NCBI RefSeq assembly: GCF_027497195.1
Contig: NZ_CP114905.1
Span: 7,604,001-7,668,000, forward strand
From: Streptomyces sp. WMMC500
GTDB lineage: Bacteria; Actinomycetota; Actinomycetes; Streptomycetales; Streptomycetaceae
Direction: 5' to 3'
Length of the DNA stretch: 64,000 nt
This document shows positions 54,615 to 63,275 of this stretch, piece by piece. Each line of letters begins with the position of its first letter. Position 1 is the stretch's first letter. The notes below the pieces were generated by a model, which was not told where the DNA came from, did no database searches, and worked only from the letters and a program-made list of their open reading frames with translations. Position numbers and translations under genes: made by a program.

Positions 54615-56183
54615 ATGACGACGTCCGGTCACACTTCTCCCGCAGGCACCCCGTTAAGCCGCCGATCACTGGTGGTCGGCGGCGCCTCGGCCGTGGCACT
54701 CTCCCAGTTGGCCTTCGCCCGCACGGCCGGTGCCGCGAGCGAGGAGCCGCCCGAACTCCTCGACCTGGACAAGGACAACTACGTCAAGTGGGCCCAGCCC
54801 GGCGACGACCAGGCCGGCCAGGTGCCCAGCCTGCAGTTCATCGGCCCGATGGATGCGACGGTCTTCCTCTGGACGAACCGCGCGGCGATGCTGGCGGCGT
54901 TCGACGCGCTCGCGCCGTACCACGAGACCGCGCTCGGCATCCACTCCCGGATTCCGCGCCGCCCCTCCAGTGAGTCCACCACCAACCGGAACATGAACAT
55001 AGCCGTCATCTACGCCCAGCACGGCATCTGGAAACGTCTGCTGCCGGAGAACGTGGGTGCTCTGCAGCAGTTGATGACCGCGCTCGGCCTGGACCCCATG
55101 GACGAGTCGGAGAACCTGACCAGCCCGATCGGCATCGGCAACGTGGCCGCCGCATCGGTCTGGAAGTTCCTGGAGAGCGACGGCATGAACCTCCTCGGCG
55201 ACGAGGGGGGCCGCAAGTACAACCGCCAGCCGTGGAGTGACTACACCGGCTTCGAGCCGGTGAACACGCCCTACCGGGTGGTCAACCCCTCACGCTGGCA
55301 GCCGCTGCTCGGCCCCCACAACGGCCGTCGTCTCGGTGGCGGCCCGGGCGACCTGGGCATCTACGTCGGCCAGCACTTCGTGACCCCGCAGGCCGCCAGG
55401 ACCAAGCCGCACATCTTCGACGACCCCAGCCGGTTCCGGATCGACCCGCCCCGGCACAGCGACCACACCAACGCCCGCGCCTACAAGCGCTCCGTGGACG
55501 AGGTCCTGGAGGCGTCGGCCACGCTCACCGACGAGCGCAAGGTGCTCGCCGAGATCATGGACAACAAGCTCTGGGGCATCGGCCACTCGTCCATCGTCAT
55601 CGCCCGCAAGCGCGACGAGGACAACCACATGGGTGTGCACGGCTGGGCCCAGTGGGTCCTCCAGAGCATTCTGGCGACCTTCGACACACTGATCGCCGAC
55701 TGGTACCTCAAGGCCAAGTACAACGCCGTGCGGCCGATCACGGCGGTCCGGCACGTGTACGGCAAGAGCAAGATCACCGCCTGGGGTGGGCCGGGCATGG
55801 GCACGGTCGACGACATCCGCGCCGACGAGTGGACCAGCTACCTGCCGACGGGCGACCACCCGGAGTACCCGTCGGGTTCCACGACGCTCTGTGCCGCCGG
55901 GTCGCAGAACACGCGGCGCTTCTTCGGCGACGACGTGCTGGACTGGAAGTTCGTCTTCCCTGCCGGCACGTCGCTGGCGGAGCCCGGGGTCACCCCCGCC
56001 AGGGACATCGAGGTGCACTTTCCCACGTGGACGGACTTCGACAAGGCGTGTGCCCAGAGCCGGGTGGACGGCGGCGTCCACTTCAAGAAGACGGTCGAGC
56101 GGTCGATCAGGTTCGGTGAACAGTTCGGCGACCTGACCCACGAGTTCGTCCAGCGGCAGGTCAGGGGCGAGGTCAAGGACTGA
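54615..56183 (+). CDS. Vanadium-dependent haloperoxidase-like protein D, Tat-exported
   Basis: 522 residues. The Tat signal is LSRRSLVVGGASA. The body parallels copy A: LDLDKDNYVKWAQPGDD, MDATVFLW, SRIPRRPSSESTTNRNMNIA and the active-site motifs KYNAVRP, PSGSTTL and SRVDGGVHF. As in copy A the second motif is PSGS, not PSGH. Copies A and D are clearly paralogues, sharing long segments. The ATG has AAGGAAG upstream. The protein would act outside the membrane; substrate unknown. It lies downstream of two broken copies. Confidence 0.83.
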   Translation: MTTSGHTSPAGTPLSRRSLVVGGASAVALSQLAFARTAGAASEEPPELLDLDKDNYVKWAQPGDDQAGQVPSLQFIGPMDATVFLWTNRAAMLAAFDALAPYHETALGIHSRIPRRPSSESTTNRNMNIAVIYAQHGIWKRLLPENVGALQQLMTALGLDPMDESENLTSPIGIGNVAAASVWKFLESDGMNLLGDEGGRKYNRQPWSDYTGFEPVNTPYRVVNPSRWQPLLGPHNGRRLGGGPGDLGIYVGQHFVTPQAARTKPHIFDDPSRFRIDPPRHSDHTNARAYKRSVDEVLEASATLTDERKVLAEIMDNKLWGIGHSSIVIARKRDEDNHMGVHGWAQWVLQSILATFDTLIADWYLKAKYNAVRPITAVRHVYGKSKITAWGGPGMGTVDDIRADEWTSYLPTGDHPEYPSGSTTLCAAGSQNTRRFFGDDVLDWKFVFPAGTSLAEPGVTPARDIEVHFPTWTDFDKACAQSRVDGGVHFKKTVERSIRFGEQFGDLTHEFVQRQVRGEVKD

Positions 56184-56353
56184 CCGCCGGCCGTAGCGGA
56201 AGGAAGGGCCCCCGGCGCTCCTGCCCGAGTGCCGGGCGGCCCCTTGCGCACCCGCCACGCACCACCACCTGACGAGCCCGCACCCACCTCCCCCCTCGCC
56301 CGGCGGCCGGTCCTGCGCAGCGCAGACTCCGCATCCCTTGTCGGGAGGAATCC

Positions 56354-57766
56354 ATGGGTACGAACCCCGAACAGGCGGCACCCGCCGACGGGAGCGGCGG
56401 GGATGCGCTGGACGCGCGTCGGCGCGATCGGTGACCGTCTGGGCCGCAAGCCCACACTGCTCGCGGGGCTGGGCCTCTTCGGGGTGGCGAGCGTGGTGGC
56501 GGCGCTGGCGCCGAGCGCCGAGATCATGCTGGCCGCGCGGGTGGTCAGCGGCATCGGCGCGGCGACGATCATGCCCATCACGCTGGCCGTCATCACCTCC
56601 ACCTTCCCCGAGGAGCAGCGCGGAAAGGCGGGACCGGCGTCGCGGGCGGAGGCGGCATCCTCGGCATGTTCCTGTCCGCCTTTCTCGTCGACGTCGCCGA
56701 CTGGCGCTGGCTGTTCGCCCTGCCCGTGGCGCTGACCGTCGCGGCCCTGGCGATGACGCTGAAGACGGTGCCCAACTCCCACGAGCGCTCCGGTCACGCC
56801 CTCGACACCACCGGTGCGGTGGTCTCCGCCATCGCCGTGGTCGGCCTCATCTTCGCGCTGCAGGAGGGGCCGGAGCGCGGCTGGACCGAACCGGCCACCC
56901 TGATCAGCCTGGCCATCGGTCTCGTCGCCACGGCCGGGCTCGTGTTCTGGGAGCTGAGCCGCCGCGACGCCGCTTTGCTGGACGTGCGCCTGTTCCGCGA
57001 ACGGGGCCTGGCCGGCGGGTCGACCACGCTGGTCGCGATCTTCGCCGTCCAGGGCGCGATCTCCGTCGTACTCTTCCCGTTCCTCCAGGCCGTACTCGAC
57101 TGGTCCGCGCTGCTGTCCGCGGCGGCGCTGATGCCGCTGGCCGTCGCGATGATGATGACGTCGGGCCTGGCACCCAGGATGGCCGCGCAGGTGGGCCCCC
57201 GCCCGACCATGGCCACGGGGATCGCGCTCACCGGCGTCAGCCTGGCGCTCATGGCGGGGTTCGTCTCCGTCGACGACGGCTACCTGTCGATCCTTCCCGG
57301 CATCATCGTCATGGGTATCGGCCTGGGCCTGGCCATGGTGCCCTCCACCGAGGCCATCACCCGCTCGCTGCCGGAGGAGAAGCAGGGCGTCGCCTCCGCC
57401 CTGAACGACGTCACCCGTGAACTGGGCACCGCCCTGGGCATCGCGATGCTCGGGGCCATCCTGACGGCCGGCTACCGCAGCGCCATCGACGACGAACTGA
57501 CCGGCTTCCCGGAGAGGGCCGCGGAGAGTGCGCGGGAGGGCGTCGCCAACGCCATCGAGGCCTCGGGCAGCGCGGGCCCGCAGGCACCGGCCCTGATCGA
57601 CGCCGCACGGCAGTCCTACGTCGACGGATGGCAGCAGGCCATGTGGGTGGGCGTCGTCGTCATGGCCGTCCTGCTCGTCTACATCGTCTTCCGCGGCCCG
57701 GACAAGCCCGCCCCCAAGGCCGTTGCGGACAAGGCGGAGGGCGCCGAGGCCGTAGCGGCGGGGTGA
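56354..57766 (+). pseudogene. Broken DHA2-type (EmrB/QacA) MFS efflux gene
   Basis: An N-terminal stub (MGTNPEQAAPADGSGG) with GGAGG before it soon meets a stop. Homology then runs in a second frame (GDRLGRKPTLLAGLGLFG, AARVVSGIGAATIMPI) and after about 56630 returns to the original frame for the rest (ILGMFLSAFLVDVADWRW to the stop). The first two membrane helices (about 80 residues) are missing. The last 360 residues look intact, with GLAMVPSTEAITRSLP. Two indels that cancel in frame are visible. Probably once an exporter of the halogenated product or another drug. Confidence 0.75.
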
Positions 57767-57772
57767 CCGGCA

Positions 57773-57793
57773 CGGGCCGGAGGCACCGGCCCG
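57773..57793. terminator. Bidirectional hairpin
   Basis: Arms CGGGCCGG and CCGGCCCG with loop AGGCA lie between the convergent MFS remnant and the FAD oxidase gene. Confidence 0.55.
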
Positions 57794-57833
57794 GCGCTGC
57801 TCTCCGCCGGGCCGACGCCGTCCCGTTCGGGGC

Positions 57834-59348
57834 TCAGCTACCGATGCTCTGCGGGTGCCGGAAGAAGTTCGGCGCGTCGTACCGGCGCTTCACCGAAACC
57901 AGTCGGGAGTAGTTCTCGGCGTAGTACGACTCCCGCCAGTCCTCCAGGTCCGGGTTGGGGAAGCCGAGATAGGACTCTCCACTGGAGAGCGGGTCGATGA
58001 CGTCGAAGCCCCGGGTGGGCCACACCATGGCGGCCTCGGCCTCCTCCGCGGGCGGCTGCGGGTCGGGCAGCAGGGACGCGCAGGCCACGAAGAACTCCGC
58101 GCCGCGGTGCACGAAAGCGGTCTGGTCGCGGGGGACGTCCTTGCCGGCGCCACCGAGCGACGTGAAGTACAGGTACGTGGTGTGCCCCGGCCTGCGGTTG
58201 GCCTCGTAGGTGGCGAGCAGGTCGGCCACCCCGGAGCTGCCCGTGGGGCGGTCGAGCAGCCGGGTCCGCTCCCTGAGGAAGGGGGTGCGCTGGATTCTGG
58301 CATCCGGGTTCGAGCCGGCGCGGTGGCACTCGGCCAGCGTGAACTGCTCGCAGCCGTAGACCGCTTTCATCCCCTTGTCGTACGGAAGCTCGACCACATG
58401 GAGACTGGGCGTGGCGCCCGACGTGGCGGCCAGCTCGTTCAGGAGCCGCTCGCACTCCGACTTCGGCCCGTGGTAGGCGCCGTGGATCCTGATGATCGGC
58501 ACATTGCCCGGGGCGCCGTTGCTCAGCAGCACGGTCAGGGTCGAACCCAGGTCGCGCGGGCCGTGGTAGCACCACTCCTGCCAGGCCGTGATGATCTCCT
58601 GGGCCTTCTCCCACGGCCAGGTGGAGTCGAAGGACACCACGCTGGGGGCTGCCACCGGACGTACCTCGAAGTCGGTGACCACGCCGAAGTTGCCACCGCC
58701 GCCGCCGCGCAGGGCCCAGAAGAGGTCGGAGTGCTCCTCCTCGGAGGCGCGCACGACGCGGCCGTTGGAGAGGACCACCTGGGCCGAGACGAGGCGGTCG
58801 CTGCCGTAGCCGAACTTCCGTACCTGAAAGCCTATGCCCCCGCCCGATATGTAGCCGCCCATGCGTATGGTGGCGCAGGTGCCCGTGACCACCTGCCTGT
58901 CATAGGGCGCGAGCTCGGCCAGCACGTCGACGCTCTGTATCCCGGGCCCGAGCCGCACCGTGCGCCTGCCCGCCGCGACGTGGTCCAGCCGCGAGACGTC
59001 GAGGATCATGCCCTGGCCGGTGGACCAGCCGCTCAGACTGTGCCCGCCGCTGCGGGTGTGCACCGGTATGTCGTTGTCACCGGCGAACTTGACGGCCGTG
59101 CTCACGTCCCGGGCCGACTCGCAGTAGACGACCGCCCGGGGCGTCACGGTGTCGAACTCCACCAGAACGCCTTGCTTGGCATAGGCGTATTCCTGGTCTG
59201 AGGGCAGCACCACGTCGCCCTTCAGATGCTTGCGCAAACGCCCCCACTTGCCGTCATTTCCGTATACCGACCCCACTGATGCCCCGACTGCGGTGGCCGC
59301 GAGCGCTATGCCGCCTCCACCGCGAAGAAGGGATCGTCGACTCAGCAT
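57834..59348 (-). CDS. Berberine-bridge-type FAD oxidoreductase, Tat-exported
   Basis: 504 residues. The N-terminus LSRRSLLRGGGG is a twin-arginine signal. The FAD-binding domain has the His anchor in HTRSGGHSLSGWS and a Cys in GTCATIRMGGYISGGG, the pair used for bicovalent FAD attachment. The C-terminal BBE motif is YYAENYSRLVSVKRRYD then NFFRHPQSI. Such oxidases take electrons from alcohols, sugars or alkaloid-like substrates, giving H2O2. The ATG at 59348 has GGAGGA upstream; in-frame codons further upstream were dropped. H2O2 made here could feed the peroxide-using enzymes next door (inference). Confidence 0.88.
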   Translation of the reverse strand: MLSRRSLLRGGGGIALAATAVGASVGSVYGNDGKWGRLRKHLKGDVVLPSDQEYAYAKQGVLVEFDTVTPRAVVYCESARDVSTAVKFAGDNDIPVHTRSGGHSLSGWSTGQGMILDVSRLDHVAAGRRTVRLGPGIQSVDVLAELAPYDRQVVTGTCATIRMGGYISGGGIGFQVRKFGYGSDRLVSAQVVLSNGRVVRASEEEHSDLFWALRGGGGGNFGVVTDFEVRPVAAPSVVSFDSTWPWEKAQEIITAWQEWCYHGPRDLGSTLTVLLSNGAPGNVPIIRIHGAYHGPKSECERLLNELAATSGATPSLHVVELPYDKGMKAVYGCEQFTLAECHRAGSNPDARIQRTPFLRERTRLLDRPTGSSGVADLLATYEANRRPGHTTYLYFTSLGGAGKDVPRDQTAFVHRGAEFFVACASLLPDPQPPAEEAEAAMVWPTRGFDVIDPLSSGESYLGFPNPDLEDWRESYYAENYSRLVSVKRRYDAPNFFRHPQSIGS

Positions 59349-59677
59349 CGTTCCTCCTGTTACCAGCAGACAGAACGGACAGGTGGAGGGGGTCGACCGG
59401 GAGCCTTGAGGTCTCCTCATGCTTGGTCACGGGTCAGACGATGCTGCTGTGATCGGTGTGATCGGTGTGACCGCGCCCGTCGCGCCCGCCCCGAGCAAAT
59501 GTTCGCCGACCCGAACCCCCGCGCCCCGGAGGACGGGTCGAGCCCCACTGGAAGCAGAGTCGACGTCCCCGGCCGCCGCCGACGTGGTTGATCCGATCAA
59601 CTCCCTTGTCAACACAGGGTGGGCAGTCTCTCGCATGAATAGGATCGCGCGAGAGCGGACGCGAGGAGCAGGTGCCG
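59349..59677. other. Spacer with no gene seen
   Basis: 329 bases; no coding frame or recognised site stands out. It must contain the promoter of the FAD oxidase gene on the left. Confidence 0.4.
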
Positions 59678-60160
59678 ATGACAGATGCGCGTTTCCTTCT
59701 GGCATCGACTCGTCCGAGTTGATGCGTCCTCTTGCCCGGGACGGCGCTCACGGGCCGTGGGATGCTGCGGAGCCGTTCCATCCCCGGGTCAGACGACTGG
59801 ATCTCGGTACGCTCCTCGTGGCCGACGTCAACGGCGTTACCCTGCGCCCCGAGCAGCGTGGTCAGGAAGTCGGGGCCGTCACATTCGTCTTCGAGAAGTC
59901 GGCTCTCCAGCTACAGCTCTTTCATGCTGCCGAAGCGGGGGATGGGATGACGTGCGCGGCCGCTTGAGCTCTCAGGTGCTTGCGGCCGGGGGGCAGGTCG
60001 AGGAGAGGGCGGGCGCGCTGGGGGCGAGCTCGATTGCAGGCTTCCGGTGAGCGACGGATCGGGGCGGCTCGCCCGGGTGAGGTTCGTCGGCAGCCGTGGC
60101 CCCGGACGGCTACTGCGCGGAGTGCTACGGGGAGACGCCGCGGAGTCCGATGTCCACCAC
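59678..60160 (+). pseudogene. Remnant of a DUF3710 protein gene
   Basis: Three frames carry consecutive pieces of DUF3710: GPWDAAEPFHPRVRRLDLGTLL with GAVTFVFEKSALQLQLFHA (frame 1), then WDDVRGRLSSQVLAAGGQVEE (frame 2), then ARVRFVGSRGPGRLLRGVLRGDAA (frame 3). Order and spacing match the family, so at least two frameshifts split one gene. ATG at 59678 follows GAGGAG, but continues in another frame. The C-terminus is absent. Confidence 0.6.
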
Positions 60161-60194
60161 GCCTGTGAGTCGCCCGCCCGGAGCGGACTGCCGG

Positions 60195-60452
60195 TTACGA
60201 GCGGCTTACGCTCCTGGACTCCAGGAGGAATCTGGCCACAGCCGAGAGGATCCCCGGGACGGTGATGAACCAGAGATCGGCGTAGTCTCCCAGCCAGAGC
60301 AGGATCGCAGGGATCGCCGCGATCGAGATCACGAGATGCATCACCGCGACGGGGACCGCCGACTCCGGCCCGTCCGCGAACCAGGAGATCCAGGCCCGGG
60401 CGAGCATGGCCACCGGCACGCCGACGACGTACGCCAGTGTCAGCAGCAGCAA
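60195..60452 (-). CDS. Small membrane protein
   Basis: 85 residues with two or three hydrophobic segments (LLLTLAYVVGVPVAMLARA, AVMHLVISIAAIPAILLWLG and WFITVPGILSAVARFLL). It belongs to no family I know. I chose TTG at 60452 because AAAGGAG is six bases upstream; the ATG at 60456 is in another frame and is too close to that site. It is convergent with the DUF3710 remnant. Confidence 0.55.
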   Translation of the reverse strand: MLLLTLAYVVGVPVAMLARAWISWFADGPESAVPVAVMHLVISIAAIPAILLWLGDYADLWFITVPGILSAVARFLLESRSVSRS

Positions 60453-60973
60453 TCATGTCTCCTTTACTTGAAGCTGAACTGCGGGTCGGGCTTCCCACTC
60501 AGAAGTGTCCCGAACGGTTCGCTTCAGCGGAGTCCAGGGGATTGATTCCCCACGAATCGCCGCCTCGTGGATTCCCGGCGAGCTATGCGGTCGTGCTGGT
60601 GCGCCCGTGTTCCCGTCTCGCAGGAAGTCTCTCGTCATCTTCGGGTTCGCCGTACGGTGCGTACAGGTGGCTCCGGTCGTGAACCGGCACGTTCGCGAAC
60701 CGGGGAGGCTGCGCAGGGCGAGTGAAGAAGATGCTATGAGCGCCGCGCTAGCCCTCACCCGGGCCTCGACCGTCAAGGGCTTCGCGCAGACCCTGGCCGG
60801 GGGCAGGCTGCCCTCCGCCATCCGCGACCGCGGTAGCTCGGTGCGCAACGACTCCGGCCGCACCGCACGCGTCAGCCTCGCCCGCTTCGCAACAGCCCGC
60901 GACACAGGCCCGTTCGCGAGCGTTCAGCCGTTCGGCGGATTCAACGTGTTCGTATGGGTTTGAGAGGTGCAAT
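60453..60973. other. Spacer with no gene seen
   Basis: About 520 bases. Open frames on both strands show no domain and no consistent codon bias, so I call nothing. It should hold promoters for the small membrane protein and the CYTH-CHAD gene. Confidence 0.4.
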
Positions 60974-62530
60974 TTGGTCAACCTCGACACTATGGCCCAG
61001 GCGAAGCAGGAGACGGAGCGCAAGTACGCCGCGGCAGCGGCCGAGGGCATCCCCTGGCTGCCCGAGCTGACCGCCGTGCACCCGGTCGCCTCGCTGGCAG
61101 ACGCCGGGATGCAGGAGCTGGACGCCGTCCACTACGACACCGAGGATCTGCGGCTGACCCGCACGGGCGCGTCACTGCGCCGCAGAACCGGCGGCACCGA
61201 CGCCGGCTGGCACCTGAAGCTGCCCCTGGAGGGCGACAGCCGGGAGGAGATCCAGGCCCCGCCGTCGTCGCAGGACGTCCCCGCGGAGCTACGGGAACTC
61301 GTTCTGTCCCGCACCCGCGGCGCGCCGCTGCGGCCGGTGGTGCGGATCCGCTCCACCCGCTGCCTGCACCGCCTCCTCGACGCCGACGGCGACCTGCTGG
61401 CCGAGCTGAGCATGGACGCGGTGCACGCCGAATCGCTGCTGGAGTCCGGCGGGCACGCGGTGTGGACGGAGATGGAGGTCGAGCTCGCCGACGGCGGCGA
61501 CCCCGCGCTCCTGGACGACGTCGAGGAGGTGCTGCGCAGGAACGGCGTCGAACGCGCCGACAGCCCGGCCAAGGCGGTCCGCGCCCTGGCCGAGGCCGCG
61601 GGCCTGCCGCAGCGGACGCCGAAGAAGCGCCGCGTGCTCGCCGCGGGGTCGGCCGGCGACCACGTGCTCGCCTACCTGGACCGGATGGCCGCGAAGCTCA
61701 GGGACCTCGACCCGGCCGTCCGGCGCGACACGCCCGACGCGGTGCATCAGATGCGCACCACGGCCCGCCGCCTGCGCAACTGCCTGCGCTCCTACCGCTC
61801 CGTCCTCGATCGTGACGTCACCGATCCGATCCGCCGCGACCTGCGGTGGCTGGCCCGGGCGCTCGGTGCGGAGCGCGACCACGAAGTGCTCAACGAGCGG
61901 CTGGCCTCCGGTGTACGGGAGCTGCCCGGCGAGCTGGTACGCGGCCCGGTCGCCGCACGGCTGCAGGCCTGGGACGTGGCGCAGCGGGCCGAAGGCCGCC
62001 GGCGCACCCTCGACGCGCTCGCCTCGCCCCGCTACCTGGAGCTGCTGAACCGGCTGGCGGCGCTGACCGACGCTCCGCCGCTGCGCCCCAAGGCCGCCGG
62101 GAAGCCCAAGAAGGTACTGGTCAAGGCCCTCCTCAAGGAGTACGACCGGCTCGCCGAACGCATGGACCGCGCGCTGCAGATGCCCCCCGGGCCCGAACGC
62201 GACGCCGCGATCCACCACGCCCGCAAGACCGCCAAGCGACTCCGGTACGCCGCGGAGACCGCCGATCCGGCCCTGGGCAAGCCCGCGCAGCGGCTCCGCA
62301 AGCGCGCCAAGGCCGTCCAGCAGGTGAGCGGCGACCAGCACGACAGCGTCGTGGCCCGCGAAGCCCTGCTCCGCATGGCGGTCTCCGCGCACGCGGCGGG
62401 CGAGACCGCCTTCACCTGGGGGCTGCTGTACGGGGAGGAGCGGGCCACGGCCGGCGCACGGGAGAGGCAGCTCCCCGAGGCGTGGGCCCGGGTGCACCCG
62501 GCGGCTCGGCGCAAGGCCCTGCGCGGCTGA
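60974..62530 (+). CDS. CYTH and CHAD domain protein
   Basis: 518 residues. The CYTH domain (residues 1 to about 200) begins with the E-x-E-x-K motif at residues 13-17 (ETERK) and has paired Arg/Lys strands (LRLTRTGASLRRR, WHLKLP, VRIRSTRC), typical of triphosphate-tunnel enzymes. The CHAD domain follows (about 230-510), with HQMRTTARRLRNCLRSYR and HHARKTAKRLRYAAET. Such proteins bind polyphosphate or hydrolyse triphosphates, often near polyphosphate genes, none here. The start TTG at 60974 has GAGAGG seven bases before; the ATG at 60992 has no such site. Confidence 0.87.
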   Translation: MVNLDTMAQAKQETERKYAAAAAEGIPWLPELTAVHPVASLADAGMQELDAVHYDTEDLRLTRTGASLRRRTGGTDAGWHLKLPLEGDSREEIQAPPSSQDVPAELRELVLSRTRGAPLRPVVRIRSTRCLHRLLDADGDLLAELSMDAVHAESLLESGGHAVWTEMEVELADGGDPALLDDVEEVLRRNGVERADSPAKAVRALAEAAGLPQRTPKKRRVLAAGSAGDHVLAYLDRMAAKLRDLDPAVRRDTPDAVHQMRTTARRLRNCLRSYRSVLDRDVTDPIRRDLRWLARALGAERDHEVLNERLASGVRELPGELVRGPVAARLQAWDVAQRAEGRRRTLDALASPRYLELLNRLAALTDAPPLRPKAAGKPKKVLVKALLKEYDRLAERMDRALQMPPGPERDAAIHHARKTAKRLRYAAETADPALGKPAQRLRKRAKAVQQVSGDQHDSVVAREALLRMAVSAHAAGETAFTWGLLYGEERATAGARERQLPEAWARVHPAARRKALRG

Positions 62531-62557
62531 GCTTGTTCTTTAACCTTTGCCGCCTTT

Positions 62558-63040
62558 GTGTCGGTTGCGTTCGGGGTCCACAAAGCCCGAAATATCACGA
62601 ACGCCCTGCCGAAGTCCGCGCAGCCGGGCGCGACGAAGGCCGTGCAGGAGATCTACAACGCCGAGGACCGCACGCACGCCGAGAAGGCCATCGAGGCGTT
62701 CGCGAAAACCGACGGCACGAAGTGGCCCAAGGCTGCCGCGAAAATCACCGACGACCGGGACGAGCTGCTCGCGTTCTACGACTTCCCGGCCGAGCACTGG
62801 GTCCACTTGCGGACCACGAACCCCATCGAGTCCACATTCTCCACGGTCAAGCTGCGGACCAAGGTCACTCGCGGGGCCGGCAGCCCGGCCGCCGCCCTCG
62901 CCATGGCATTCAAGCTGGTCGAGTCCGCCCAGGAACGCTGGCGCGCGATCACCGGCGCCTCCCTCGTCGCCGTGGTCCGCTCCGGGGCCACGTTCGAGAA
63001 AGGCTTCCTGGTCGAGCGCGACGAGACCGTCGCAGCCTGA
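62558..63040 (+). pseudogene. IS256-family (Mutator-type) transposase, 3' fragment
   Basis: Homology begins near residue 8 (HKARNITNALPKSAQPG) and covers only the last third of a transposase of about 400 residues. It includes KAVQEIYNAEDRTHAEKAI, EHWVHLRTTNPIESTF with the family's final catalytic Glu (NPIES), and KLRTKVTRGAGS. The catalytic Asp residues upstream are lost. The 5' end is cut off just after the CYTH-CHAD stop. It is a dead remnant, consistent with other decay nearby. Confidence 0.85.
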
Positions 63041-63060
63041 TCACACGTCACCGAACCACA

Positions 63061-63075
63061 CCGATTGACAATCGG
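63061..63075. repeat. 15-bp palindrome after the transposase fragment
   Basis: CCGATTG-A-CAATCGG. It could be part of the right end of the IS or an operator. The matching left end is not found. Confidence 0.35.
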
Positions 63076-63275
63076 CTCTCGCCGCCAGCCTTCTTGACTC
63101 CCGGCTCCTCCAACGCGGGACATAATCGCCTATGTGGAATCGGCCACGCTCGCGTTCAGCGGCTTCACCAGATCCAGCGCCTGGCCGTCGCCGATCGCGG
63201 CCACCTGGTGAATACCTGCCCAATTAGCTAGGTTGCCCTCACCTCGTCCGTTTCTCACAGCCGGGAGTGGCAGCC

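Noticed and set aside
60505..60963. Open frames in the spacer before the CYTH-CHAD gene
   Set aside because: No domain, no consistent codon bias and overlapping frames on both strands.
63130..63237. Minus-strand peptide ending in LDLVKPLNASVADST
   Set aside because: It looks protein-like and could be an IS remnant, but I cannot assign a family and the reading frame has no clear start.
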